A stretch of DNA of 64,000 nt from assembly GCA_025517485.1 (NCBI GenBank), contig JAOPKB010000017.1, forward strand, positions 1-64,000. The letters are read 5' to 3'. Of the stretch, positions 23,954 through 32,158 are shown piece by piece. Numbering within the stretch: position 1 is the first letter of the stretch; each line of letters starts with the position of its first letter. Made by a program: the position numbers and the translations under genes. Origin of the DNA: Natronoglomus mannanivorans (GTDB lineage: Archaea > Halobacteriota > Halobacteria > Halobacteriales > Natrialbaceae). The notes under the pieces were generated by a model, which was not told the DNA's origin, ran no database searches, and saw nothing but the letters and a program-made list of their open reading frames with translations.

Positions 23954-24421
23954 TTACTCCTCGTCGCCACCGCCCTCGAGATCGAGGACGGTCTGGCGAC
24001 CACTCAACGTCTCCGGTTCGAACTCGTAGAGTTCGATATCGAGGTCGGCCTTCGAATCCGCCCAGATTTCGAACAGCGGCCGCTTGGCCTGACCGTACTG
24101 TTCGATGTGTTCGACGGTGAGTTCGTCCGGCGAGACCTCCTCGAGGTGGCCGGTGGCGACCACGCTCTGGTAGGCGGTTTCCGTTCCGTCGTACACCACG
24201 AGTCGAGCCGACGGCTCGGACGCGAGGAAGGCGCGCTTCTCGCTGTCCGGCGTCGAGACGAGACGCATGTAGAACGTTCGAGCGGTCGCGTCGTAGCCGT
24301 ATGAGATGGGGATCGAGTACGGTTCGTCGTCGCGTGCGAGCGACAGGACACCCGTCTCGTGACTGCCGAGAAAGTCGTCGAGCTCGGCGTCGGACATCTG
24401 GGATTCCTGGTCGATAGACAT
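23954..24421 (-). CDS. Pyridoxamine 5'-phosphate oxidase family protein
   Basis: The 155-aa protein has the split-barrel flavin-binding fold of the PNPOx-like superfamily: an N-terminal helix M-S-D-A-E-L-D-D-F-L, then G-V-L-S-L-A-R-D-D-E-P-Y-S-I-P-I-S-Y-G (about residues 22-40) and R-L-V-V-Y-D in the barrel. Haloarchaea carry many such FMN- or F420-linked proteins. The ATG at 24421 gives a normal N terminus; another in-frame ATG lies at 24463. Activity and cofactor are unproven. It ends next to the hexamer tract. Confidence 0.85.
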   Translation of the reverse strand: MSIDQESQMSDAELDDFLGSHETGVLSLARDDEPYSIPISYGYDATARTFYMRLVSTPDSEKRAFLASEPSARLVVYDGTETAYQSVVATGHLEEVSPDELTVEHIEQYGQAKRPLFEIWADSKADLDIELYEFEPETLSGRQTVLDLEGGGDEE

Positions 24422-24590
24422 CAGTTCGGTGTGTCGGTCGACGGGGAACACACCCTTTAGCATTGTGACTTGTGCTGCCCGACTGGCGAAGCGTCTGCTC
24501 ACCTCTCGAAATTTCCGTGCGTTCTCGAGACGAGACCTGTGGTGGGCTGATTCAACGCCACCTTCGCCTTCCGACTTCGGCTTCGAGTAG

Positions 24591-24995
24591 CTACATCGGC
24601 CGCGAATCCGAACTCTCGCGGTAGGAACCCAGAAGTTCCTCGAGGATGATACACTCCTGGTCGGTCGGATCGTAGTGTGAGTCGATAAAGCGCTCTGCGG
24701 CCTCGTAGTTGCTCCGGAGGCCGTACTTGCGGACGGTGATCACGGCATCGAGGAAGAAGGTTCCGCCGTCGGTTCCCAGCGCGGCCTTCGGGTGGGCGTT
24801 CTCGTCGATGTCGAGTTCGGCGATGATCTCGTCGTAGTTGAACGTCTCGGGTTCGTGGTCTGGATCGATGAGCGTCAGGACGTACTCCGCGGAGAAACGG
24901 TAGAACTCCGACTTGCTCTCGAACATACCGTCTTCGACGAGGGCGTCGATCTCATCGACGACGTCGTCCGGGTACCTGACGGTATCCTTCGCCAT
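24591..24995 (-). CDS. Ribbon-helix-helix DNA-binding protein
   Basis: The 134-aa protein begins with a ribbon-helix-helix domain (residues 1-45): T-V-R-Y-P-D-D-V-V-D-E-I-D-A-L-V is the beta-ribbon and first helix, and S-K-S-E-F-Y-R-F-S-A the second. The acidic C-terminal 90 residues are extra. The layout is that of haloarchaeal CopG-like regulators, including the long cell-division regulator CdrL, but the neighbours do not include ftsZ2, so I do not name it. A CAACAA/TTGTTG repeat and a CAACGTTG palindrome lie just before the ATG. Confidence 0.85.
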   Translation of the reverse strand: MAKDTVRYPDDVVDEIDALVEDGMFESKSEFYRFSAEYVLTLIDPDHEPETFNYDEIIAELDIDENAHPKAALGTDGGTFFLDAVITVRKYGLRSNYEAAERFIDSHYDPTDQECIILEELLGSYRESSDSRPM

Positions 24996-25310
24996 GTGAA
25001 CAACAACGTTGCTACGAGATTATCATTGTTGCGGATGGTTTGTTCGCAGTGAACGACCGCTCGCGGTCGTCGATCGACCGTGAGAACTCGCAGACGGCGT
25101 CAGCAGATCGGTTGTCGTCGCCGCGTCGGGAGATTCGAGGCCTCTACTGAACGGTGATCGATGGGGATGGTGTCACGAACCGAACCCGACGGCCGAAAAT
25201 CACGATACGTCGACTCGAGGTTCGTATCGAGGCTCGAAATGGAACGAACGTTGAAGACGCTGTATTGGCTTGGTTCGCCCATCGACTCCCCCGTGACCGT
25301 GAGCGTGTGA
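24996..25310. other. Intergenic region between RHH gene and membrane protein gene
   Basis: About 315 bp. The first 36 bp contain the candidate RHH operator (25001-25031). Further on, an open frame from ATG 25164 to a stop just before the downstream GTG at 25311 encodes about 50 residues, but its composition is basic and unlike haloarchaeal proteins, so I do not call it. Nothing else stands out. Confidence 0.4.
25001..25031 (-). promoter_or_regulatory. Candidate operator of the RHH regulator
   Basis: CAACAA (25001-25006) and TTGTTG (25026-25031) form an inverted repeat, and CAACGTTG (25004-25011) is a perfect palindrome ending 9 bp before the start codon. RHH proteins bind such short symmetrical sites at their own promoters. 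Confidence 0.45.
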
Positions 25311-26006
25311 GTGTCCGACGTACGCATGTATCCGCTACTCCTCTTCGACGCCCTGCCCTGGTGGCTTGCCGCGCCACTGCTCCAGCTCGGGCTCCTCGTC
25401 GCCGGCATGGCCTTAGACGAGACCTACGTCAACCGGGCGACGGTGCTGGCCGGCGCGTTGGCGCTCGCCGTCCACGCCGTCGTCGCCGGGAGCACCGGCC
25501 TCATGGTCGGTCTCTATCTCGATATCGGACTCGTCGTCGGTGTCTACGGACTCTACGCGTACGTCGTCGACGCCTACGTCGACAACTGGTTTCGGATCGC
25601 CGCTTACTTCCTCTACTCACCGCTTGCGGTCTTCCTCGTAATTCTCCTGCCGGACGTCGTCTTCCCGATCGCGATCGTGGCGGCGGGCTACGCCAATCTG
25701 CAGTTGATGGCGTATCTCGAACCGAACGATCCGTACTACTTTGGTCCCGGTACGCCGACGGAATTCGCCGACGCGGTCGCCGACGTCGAGGCCGAATCCG
25801 GTGACGGGACAGAAGCGGAAACCGAGACGTCGACGAACTCGAGCGGTGGGGCAACCAGGCCCGACGGCGAATCCGAATCCCAACCTGACCCTGAACCCGA
25901 CCCCGGAACCGCGAGCGAGGTCACTCCACCCGGCGCGGAGCCGACGGCCGCGGGCGCCGACTCGACGGAACGCGGGATCCTCCCCGAATTCATGCGACGG
26001 CTTTGA
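25311..26006 (+). CDS. Membrane protein with disordered acidic tail
   Basis: The 231-aa protein has five membrane helices in residues 8-138, including a long A-G-A-L-A-L-A-V-H-A-V-V-A stretch, followed by a 90-residue tail rich in Asp, Glu, Ser, Thr and Pro that ends in E-F-M-R-R-L. The GTG at 25311 and ATG at 25326 are both possible starts. No motif suggests a reaction. It precedes the MTH865-like gene by 127 bp. Confidence 0.75.
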   Translation: MSDVRMYPLLLFDALPWWLAAPLLQLGLLVAGMALDETYVNRATVLAGALALAVHAVVAGSTGLMVGLYLDIGLVVGVYGLYAYVVDAYVDNWFRIAAYFLYSPLAVFLVILLPDVVFPIAIVAAGYANLQLMAYLEPNDPYYFGPGTPTEFADAVADVEAESGDGTEAETETSTNSSGGATRPDGESESQPDPEPDPGTASEVTPPGAEPTAAGADSTERGILPEFMRRL

Positions 26007-26100
26007 CCGTCGAACTCGCAATGCGAAGACCGAAGGCCGCTCGTCTCGACCACTCGAGAGGGCCGATCGTGTCTTCTCTCGCGGGACAACTACACGAAGG

Positions 26101-26112
26101 TTTAATATTTAT
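26101..26112 (+). promoter_or_regulatory. TATA box of the MTH865-like gene
   Basis: TTTAATATTTAT lies 22-33 bp before the ATG at 26134, the spacing expected for a leaderless or near-leaderless transcript. Confidence 0.55.
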
Positions 26113-26133
26113 CCGCCACAATGTGGGAGTACA

Positions 26134-26385
26134 ATGGCAGACGAAGCGGAACTCCGCGAGCAGTTCACCGAGGCGTTCGAAGGCGCTGACTACCCGATCT
26201 CGAGTCCGATGGATCTCGTTCCGGCGCTCCCGAACGGGCCGGGAACGACGTTCGAGTCGGGCGACTTCTCGATGACGGCGATGGAGCTCAACACCAAGCT
26301 CTCGGGTGGGGACTTCCCCTACGACAACGTCGACGCGTTCGTCGACGACATCATCGAGGATCTGAAAGACCAGGATTATCTCTAG
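26134..26385 (+). CDS. MTH865-like small protein
   Basis: The 83-aa acidic protein matches the small MTH865-like family: a helical N terminus (L-R-E-Q-F-T-E-A-F), then Y-P-I-S-S-P-M-D-L-V-P-A-L-P-N-G-P, the F-x-A/S-G-D-F-S-M-T-A-M-E-L-N-T block and F-P-Y near the end. The structure of the family is an EF-hand-like helical bundle; its function is unknown. It has its own strong TATA box and appears to be monocistronic. Confidence 0.85.
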   Translation: MADEAELREQFTEAFEGADYPISSPMDLVPALPNGPGTTFESGDFSMTAMELNTKLSGGDFPYDNVDAFVDDIIEDLKDQDYL

Positions 26386-26492
26386 CGGTCGCCGACCGGT
26401 ACGTCGTCTCTGACTGCTGTTTTTACGGGAGAGACGTGAGTGCCGTCGGTCGGTAGTAAGAAAGGCAAGTGAGCGTGAACGGAAGAGAGATC

Positions 26493-29318
26493 TCAATCCC
26501 AGAACGACTTCGTCCGGGCGTACTGGCGTTCCTGCTCGAGGATATCCCGATAAAAGTCGGCCTCGTTCTCGCGTAACTTGCTGATGATCCGGGCGGCGTT
26601 GTGCGGGCCGACGCCGCGGGCGCTCATCGCGATGACGGCCTGCTTGCCGTGGCTCTGGACGAGGTTCGCGCCGCGGTAGGCCCGCTGGGTCAACTCGACT
26701 TGCTCCTCGTCTTTCTCTTCGGCGCGTACGGCCTGCACGACGTCCTCGGCCCACGGGCTGAGCGCAGCGATCCGGGTCGACCCGCACTCGGGACACTCCG
26801 GCTGGTCGGGTACTCGCTTGACCTTCGTCTTCGAGAGCCACTCCGTACAGTGGGTACAGAGCAGGACGACGCGGTCGTCCTGTAGCCGCTCGCGGACCGT
26901 CTTGATCACGCTCGCGTCGGCGTTCTCGGGCGCGAGCAGTTCCGTCCCCGCCGACCGACCCCCGGAGCCGACCGGCGTCCGCCCGCGGGTCGTCACGACC
27001 TCGAGGTCGTCCGACTGGATCCGCTCGAGTACAGCGCTCGCCCGCTTGGTATCCAGATCCTCGTGGAACACCTCGCGGATCGCTTCGGCGTACATCGGTG
27101 TGTCCTCCAGCGCCTTCAGCAACCGCTCGTTCGACATTCGGCCGGAGCCCTGCCAGCGCTTGAGCGCGCCGAACTTCGCCGAGACCTGAGCGAGCCGGAA
27201 AGCCAGGGCGTCAGAGCGTTTGAGGCCCAACTCGACGATCGTCTCGACGTGTGCGGGATCGGTCTCCTCGAGCACCGCGAGCACGTCGCTGGTCGCCACG
27301 CTGCTGGGCACCTCGAGTTCGATCCGGTAGGGATCGGTCTCGAGGCCGACCGAGGAGCCGGTCTGCTGGCCGAGTAGGGCCGACAGCACCCGTCCCAGCG
27401 TCTCGTTGGCCGTATGGCCGAAGCAGGCGTTGACGACGACGCTGCGGCCCTCGCGTTCGATCAGGATTCGGTCGGCCGTCGGCACCGGGGTCCCGGTCTC
27501 GACGTGGCGCTCGAGTTGGCCGAGGGCCTCCTCGAGGGTGTGTTCGTCGCCCGGATAGCGGTGGGTGAAGTCTCGGGCGACGGCCGCGGCGTCGGCACCG
27601 GTCTCGAACTGCGGCTCGGCGGCGGCGCGGATCTCGCCGACCTCCTGGGCGACCGGGCAGGGAACCGGGATCTCCTGGCCGATCCACGACGGCACCTCGC
27701 CGGCGGGATCCTCGATCGGGCTCACCTTCACCGTCCCCTCGTCGTCGTCGACCTCGGCGATACGCCACATCTCCCCGCGCTGGATGAACACCTCGCCGGG
27801 AGAGGCGAAGTTGACGACGAACCGCTCGTCCAAGGTCCCGATCTGGCGACTCGAGGCGATGTCGTGGACCTCGTAGGTCTCCTCGTCGGGGATCATCGAG
27901 AGGTTCGCGTAGACGTACTGCCAGGTGCCGCCGGAGCTCTCGAGGCGATCCTCGCCCTCGTCGAACCAGATTATGCGGTTGCGGTGCAGTTCGGAGCAAA
28001 CGTCGCGGAACTGCTCCTCGGAGATGTCGCGAAACGGGTACGCCCGCGTCACGATCTCGTAGGCCGTTTCGAGGAAGATCGCGCCCTGACTCTGGACGAG
28101 CCCCGGGATCTGGTTGGCGACGACGTCGAGACTCCCCTCGTGGATCGCCGCGGGTTCGACCTCGCCGGCGCGAGCGCGGCGAGCGATCGCCAGCGCCTCG
28201 AAGGTGTCGTCGGGCCGGGTCGTGACGATCGTCCCCTCCGAGACCTCGTCCGTGCGGTGGCCGGCGCGGCCGATCCGTTGGAGCAGCCGGGCGACCTGGC
28301 GTGGGCTCTGGTACTGGACGACGTGGTCGATCCGGCCGACGTCGATCCCGAGTTCCATCGAGGAGGTACAGAGCAGGGCGTCGAGTTCGCCGGCCTTGAA
28401 CGCGTCCTCGACCTCGATGCGGGCCTCCTTCGAGAGCGAGCCGTGGTGGACGCCGATCGGGAGGTCGAGTTCGTTGAAGCGCGAGCCCAGCGCTTCGGCA
28501 GTCTGTCGGGTGTTGACGAAGATGAGCGTCGACTCCCGCTCGTCGACGATGTCGCGGATGAGCCGGACGTGACTCGCCGTGTCGGCTTGGGTCATGAGCT
28601 TGCCGGCGAGTCGCTCGTCCGCCTCGGTGATCTCTGGTTCGCGAACGGTCACCGAGACGTTGCTCCCGACGTCGATCTCACGGATCTCGCAGGGTCGGCC
28701 GCCGGTGAGAAACTGGCCGACGTCCTCCGGGTCGCCGACCGTCGCCGAGAGCCCGATGCGCTGGAAGTTTCCGGCGAGTTCCCGCAGGCGCTCGAGGCCG
28801 ATCGACAGCTGTGCGCCCCGTTTGGAGGCCGCGAGTTCGTGGACCTCGTCGACGACGACGTGAGAGACGTCTTCGAGTCCCTCGCGCAGTCGCTCGCCGG
28901 TCAGCATCGCCTGGATCGTCTCCGGCGTGGTGATCAGGACGTCCGGCGGGTCCTCTGCCTGTTTCCCCCGCTGGTACTGGGTCGTGTCGCCGTGGCGGAC
29001 GTCGACGGTCAGGTCGAGGGTCTCGCCCCACCACTCGAGGCGGTCGCGCATGTCGCGGTTGAGCGCACGCAAGGGCGTGACGTAGAGCGCGCCGAAGCCC
29101 TCGGGCGGGTCCTCGACGAGGTCGTCGAAGACGGGGAGCATGGCCGTCTCGGTCTTGCCACTCCCGGTGGGTGCGATCACGAGCGTGTCCCGGTCGGCGG
29201 CCAGCGGCGGAATCGCGAGTCGCTGCGGTGCGGTCGGCGTCGAGAAACCGCGTTCGGACAGCGCCGATCGAACCGTCGATCCGAGGTGGGTAAACGCCGC
29301 TGCGTCCCCGTCTGTCAT
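26493..29318 (-). CDS. lhr: ATP-dependent helicase Lhr-Core type
   Basis: The 941-aa superfamily-2 helicase is of the large helicase-related type. RecA-like domain 1 has A-P-T-G-S-G-K-T (50-57) and the D-E-V-H box (157-160); domain 2 has the motif VI sequence Q-R-I-G-R-A-G-H-R. Beyond these come the winged-helix and beta-barrel (DUF1998-free) Lhr-core region, and a late C-x-x-C ... C-x-x-C zinc element (around residues 835-865). Such enzymes unwind DNA:DNA and DNA:RNA hybrids 3' to 5' in repair. ATG 29318 is the sensible start. The gene is divergent from the erythromycin-esterase-like gene. Confidence 0.93.
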   Translation of the reverse strand: MTDGDAAAFTHLGSTVRSALSERGFSTPTAPQRLAIPPLAADRDTLVIAPTGSGKTETAMLPVFDDLVEDPPEGFGALYVTPLRALNRDMRDRLEWWGETLDLTVDVRHGDTTQYQRGKQAEDPPDVLITTPETIQAMLTGERLREGLEDVSHVVVDEVHELAASKRGAQLSIGLERLRELAGNFQRIGLSATVGDPEDVGQFLTGGRPCEIREIDVGSNVSVTVREPEITEADERLAGKLMTQADTASHVRLIRDIVDERESTLIFVNTRQTAEALGSRFNELDLPIGVHHGSLSKEARIEVEDAFKAGELDALLCTSSMELGIDVGRIDHVVQYQSPRQVARLLQRIGRAGHRTDEVSEGTIVTTRPDDTFEALAIARRARAGEVEPAAIHEGSLDVVANQIPGLVQSQGAIFLETAYEIVTRAYPFRDISEEQFRDVCSELHRNRIIWFDEGEDRLESSGGTWQYVYANLSMIPDEETYEVHDIASSRQIGTLDERFVVNFASPGEVFIQRGEMWRIAEVDDDEGTVKVSPIEDPAGEVPSWIGQEIPVPCPVAQEVGEIRAAAEPQFETGADAAAVARDFTHRYPGDEHTLEEALGQLERHVETGTPVPTADRILIEREGRSVVVNACFGHTANETLGRVLSALLGQQTGSSVGLETDPYRIELEVPSSVATSDVLAVLEETDPAHVETIVELGLKRSDALAFRLAQVSAKFGALKRWQGSGRMSNERLLKALEDTPMYAEAIREVFHEDLDTKRASAVLERIQSDDLEVVTTRGRTPVGSGGRSAGTELLAPENADASVIKTVRERLQDDRVVLLCTHCTEWLSKTKVKRVPDQPECPECGSTRIAALSPWAEDVVQAVRAEEKDEEQVELTQRAYRGANLVQSHGKQAVIAMSARGVGPHNAARIISKLRENEADFYRDILEQERQYARTKSFWD

Positions 29319-29489
29319 CGCGAATAGGTAGGGCCGTGAGGGCGAAAAGGGCGTTGTTTGCGGCAGTGGGCCGGCCGTTCGAATCCTATTCGAAAGACCG
29401 ACACTCACGATTACCGACGAGAGCGGCGGTCTTTGGTGTTCCAATCCGTACGTCCCGCTAGCGTCCCGGTGCTGACGATACCCGTACCC

Positions 29490-30833
29490 ATGATCGCGAT
29501 CAGAGACGACGCCTCGAGACCGGCCGCTACTACCGACGCGGCAATCGCGGACGTCCGGTCGATGACGGACGAACTGGACGATCCGACGGCGTTGACCGCC
29601 CTCCGAGAGCACCTCGCCGACTCGCAGGTCGTCATGTTCGGCGAGGCCTCCCACGGCACCTCCGAGTACTACCAGTGGCGGTCACGGCTGAGCGCCCAGT
29701 TGCTCCGCGAACACGAGTTCGACTTCGTCGCCGTCGAGGGCGACTGGACCGACTGTTTCGCGGTCAACCGGTACGTCAAGGGGTTCGCGGACGCCGCGCT
29801 CGAGGCCCGCGACGCACTCTCGGCGTTCGAACGCTGGCCGACGTGGCTGTGGGCCAACTGGGAGGTCCTCGAGTTCGTCGACTGGCTCGCTTCCCACAAC
29901 GAAACTCGAGGGACGGGCGAGATGGCCGGCTTCTACGGGCTGGACGTCTACAGCCTCTTCGAGTCGATGCAGGCGTTGGTCGACTACCTCGAGGGCGTCG
30001 ACCCGGACGCGGCGACCGAAGCCCGCGAGGCCTACCGCTGTTTCGAGCCCTACGGTGACGACGCTCGAGCGTACGCTCGCTCGATCCGGTTCGCACCCAA
30101 GTCTTGCGAGGACGAGGTGGTCGAGGTGCTCTCGCGGCTCACGGAGGACGGGAGGGGGAACGGGGACGAAGGCGACCACCCCGACGAACGGTTCAGCGCC
30201 GAACAGAACGCGCTGGTCGCGAAAAATGCCGAAGCGTACTACCGGGCGATGGTAGACGGCGACAGCGACTCGTGGAACGTCCGCGACCGGCACATGACCG
30301 ACACGCTGTCGCGATTGCTCGCACATCACGAGAGCGACGCCCGTGGAATCGTCTGGGCGCACAACACCCACGTCGGCGACGCCCGAGCGACGGATATGGA
30401 ACGGCGGGGCCGACACAACATCGGGCAACTTGCCCGCGAGCGCTCGGATTTCGCGGACGTCACGCTAGTCGGCTTCGGCTCCCACCACGGGAGCGTCGTC
30501 GCGGCCGAATCGTGGGACGCCCCGATGGAACGGCTGCCGGTTCCACCGGCCAAGACGGGCAGCTACGAGGACGTCTTTCATCGGGCGGGCGGCGGGGACC
30601 GCGTGCTCGTTTCGGACGAACTCGGCGCGAACAGCCCGCTGGCGACGGAGCGGGGCCACCGCGCCATCGGCGTCGTCTACGACCCCGACCGCGAGGACGG
30701 CAACTACGTCCCGACGGTGCTTCCCGAACGCTACGACGTCTTCGTCTACCTCGAGGAGACGTCGGCGCTGCATCCGCTCGAGATGCACGCTGAACGGGAG
30801 GAGGTCCCGGAGCTGTATCCCTGGGGGTTTTAG
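29490..30833 (+). CDS. Erythromycin esterase family protein
   Basis: The 447-aa protein belongs to the erythromycin-esterase-like superfamily: F-G-E-A-S-H-G-T (around residues 50-57), V-A-V-E-G-D-W and Y-G-L-D-V-Y-S near residue 150 contribute the conserved acidic and histidine residues of the active site, and W-A-H-N-T-H-V-G-D-A around residue 290 supplies the second His pair. Family members hydrolyse macrolide lactones or, in most organisms, unknown esters, so a resistance role should not be assumed. The ATG at 29490 is preferred to the ATG at 29358, whose extra residues are basic and not conserved-looking. There is no signal peptide. Confidence 0.88.
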   Translation: MIAIRDDASRPAATTDAAIADVRSMTDELDDPTALTALREHLADSQVVMFGEASHGTSEYYQWRSRLSAQLLREHEFDFVAVEGDWTDCFAVNRYVKGFADAALEARDALSAFERWPTWLWANWEVLEFVDWLASHNETRGTGEMAGFYGLDVYSLFESMQALVDYLEGVDPDAATEAREAYRCFEPYGDDARAYARSIRFAPKSCEDEVVEVLSRLTEDGRGNGDEGDHPDERFSAEQNALVAKNAEAYYRAMVDGDSDSWNVRDRHMTDTLSRLLAHHESDARGIVWAHNTHVGDARATDMERRGRHNIGQLARERSDFADVTLVGFGSHHGSVVAAESWDAPMERLPVPPAKTGSYEDVFHRAGGGDRVLVSDELGANSPLATERGHRAIGVVYDPDREDGNYVPTVLPERYDVFVYLEETSALHPLEMHAEREEVPELYPWGF

Positions 30834-31246
30834 GGAACGAACGCTTCCGTCTCGGAGCGCCTGCGGCACCCACACGCAGTGAACAAATCACGTCCGTTCT
30901 TTACGGTTACTTTCGAACTAATTCTCGTGTGCAGTACAGGGAACGAACTGTGCACCCTCCGCGAGCGACCGACGGGAGCGAGCGGGCCGACGACTGACCC
31001 GTAGGGGAGGGAGGAGTACTTTTCATCGAAGTTTTGCCGAGGGCGCGCCGAGGCGCACCCGCAGCGCAAAAGTTCGGTTTGCAGACTAGACTAAGCAAAG
31101 AGCCGCTCTTCTTTGTAGCCAATTCTGGTTAGAATACCGTGTTCAGTACAGAGTGCGTATCCACCGTCTCCCCGGTGTGTCATACTCTCGTCTCCACCGT
31201 ATCGCGGACGAGCGCACGCTCCGAAAACGAAGCGCTCTACGGTATC
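30834..31246. other. Intergenic region with dispersed-repeat-like hairpin
   Basis: A 413-bp non-coding stretch. Its middle (30950-31115) has the look of a dispersed haloarchaeal intergenic repeat: GAGCGACCGACGGGAGCGAGCGGG-type sequence, a purine-rich GGGGAGGGAGGAG run, then the CGAAGTTTTGC / GCAAAAGTTCG hairpin. The left 110 bp hold the tail of the esterase transcript, and the right 130 bp lie downstream of the toxin gene. No gene is supported. Confidence 0.45.
31027..31076. repeat. Hairpin of a REP-like intergenic repeat
   Basis: CGAAGTTTTGC (31027-31037) is the reverse complement of GCAAAAGTTCG (31066-31076) at 10 of 11 positions; the loop is a GC-rich string of CGCGCC/GGCGC segments. The flanks are also repeat-like. 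Similar blocks recur in intergenic regions of haloarchaeal genomes as I remember them; copy number in this genome cannot be checked here. Confidence 0.6.
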
Positions 31247-31655
31247 TCACTTGGAGGATTCGGGTACCAACGGTGTGCGGTCGAGGCCGACAGTGTCGTA
31301 GTCCTGCTCGGTCGAAAGGACACGCTCTTCGCCGGTTGTAACGAGTCCGGCGTGGAGTGCATCGAACGGGGTGAGATCGTATTCGTCGAGGAACGCCGCG
31401 GCGGCCAGAACCGCGTCCTCGTGTTCTTTCGGCACGATGGGAACCAGTTCGAGCAGGTTGGTAATCGCCCGTGGCGCATCGATTTCGCACTCGGCGGTCT
31501 CGCGGTCGTAGAACAACACCAGAACCTCGGCGTACGCGAGTATCGAGGTATGAACGTCCTCGCGCTCTTCGAGGGCGCGGATTGCGGCGTCCCGAAGCCA
31601 GTCGTCGTCGTTCACCAGCGCAGTGAGGAAGTCAGTTTCGACGTAGACGGCTCAC
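31247..31655 (-). pseudogene. vapC: VapC-type PIN toxin with one-base insertion at its start
   Basis: The PIN ribonuclease domain is readable in one frame from V-Y-V-E-T-D-F-L (near 31648) to the stop at 31247, with the four acidic positions kept: the D of V-E-T-D, the E of A-Y-A-E-V, the D of F-D-A-L-H-A and the late E/D in L-S-T-E-Q-D-Y-D. However, the expected overlapping start, GTG-AGC followed by GTC-TAC (M-S-V-Y-V), is broken by one extra C at 31649-31651. The total length, 409 nt, is 3n+1. The in-frame GTG at 31615 would drop the first catalytic Asp. It is either inactive or made by frameshifting or a non-standard start. It is paired with the AbrB-type antitoxin directly upstream. Confidence 0.75.
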
Positions 31656-31918
31656 TCCTCGCCGCCCTGCGCTCGGTCGTCCGCTTCCGCTCGGACCTCT
31701 CGAGAGATCCCCTCGCGCGCTTGCCCTTTCAGCTCGTCGACCTCCGTCTCTGCGAAGGCATCGCCGACGGCCGCTCGGAGGCCGTCCAGCGGGTCCTCGT
31801 CGACGGGGAAGAGCGCGACGTGGCTCGGGAGTTCGACGATTCGATACTGGTCTCCGAACCGCTCGCGAACGTCCTTCGGGAGGTAGATCCGCCCTCGTTC
31901 GTCTGTCGACTTCGACAT
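31652..31918 (-). CDS. vapB: AbrB/SpoVT-type antitoxin (VapB)
   Basis: The 88-aa protein has an N-terminal swapped-hairpin AbrB domain (residues 3-48): D-E-R-G-R-I-Y-L-P-K-D-V-R-E-R-F-G, then Y-R-I-V-E-L-P-S-H-V-A-L-F-P. The acidic helical C terminus (50-88) would wrap the PIN toxin. Its stop overlaps the toxin start region, and a strong inverted repeat covers its promoter, as in autoregulated toxin-antitoxin operons. Confidence 0.88.
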   Translation of the reverse strand: MSKSTDERGRIYLPKDVRERFGDQYRIVELPSHVALFPVDEDPLDGLRAAVGDAFAETEVDELKGQAREGISREVRAEADDRAQGGEE

Positions 31919-31935
31919 AGCGTATTTGCTCGTTG

Positions 31936-31963
31936 TACGGGAAATAACAAAAGTATTCCCGTA
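31936..31963 (-). promoter_or_regulatory. Operator inverted repeat of the vapBC operon
   Basis: TACGGGAA (31936-31943) and TTCCCGTA (31956-31963) are perfect 8-bp arms separated by 12 bp. On the minus strand the TATA-like CTATAATTAC (about 31963-31972) precedes it, so the repeat lies between TATA and the expected +1 of vapB, whose ATG is at 31918. This is the standard site for antitoxin repression. Confidence 0.7.
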
Positions 31964-31987
31964 ATTATAGCAGATTTCCCGCCCGTC

Positions 31988-32158
31988 TTGGTTTCACTAT
32001 ACCGTGAACTGCTCGATCTGTGCAAGGCGATCGTTTCGATCGACGAACTATTCGAAGAATACGATATCGACAGCTCCGAGCAGCTGGTTTCCGTTCTTGA
32101 GTTGGATTCACGATTTCGAGAAACCGTCTGGGAGGGGAGTGAGGTCGCTATTCGGTGA
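31988..32158 (+). CDS. Candidate small protein divergent from vapBC
   Basis: A 56-codon frame starting with TTG reads M-V-S-L-Y-R-E-L-L-D-L-C and ends V-W-E-G-S-E-V-A-I-R. It is acidic and helical, with a possible HTH-like middle (I-D-E-L-F-E-E-Y-D-I-D-S-S-E-Q-L-V), clearly more protein-like than neighbouring noise frames. The frame is open further upstream without ATG, so it could be the tail of a truncated gene. TATAATTAC-like sequence about 20 bp upstream could drive it, sharing the bidirectional region with vapB. Its last 11 bases overlap the next gene on the other strand. Confidence 0.35.
   Translation: MVSLYRELLDLCKAIVSIDELFEEYDIDSSEQLVSVLELDSRFRETVWEGSEVAIR

Noticed and set aside
25164..25310. 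About 50-codon frame ending just before the membrane-protein start
   Set aside because: Basic, Ser/Arg-rich composition and no plausible promoter; the adjacent stop/start is likely chance.
29490..30833. Calling the erythromycin-esterase-like gene an antibiotic-resistance gene
   Set aside because: Membership of the family alone does not show macrolide hydrolysis, and the context is not a resistance island.
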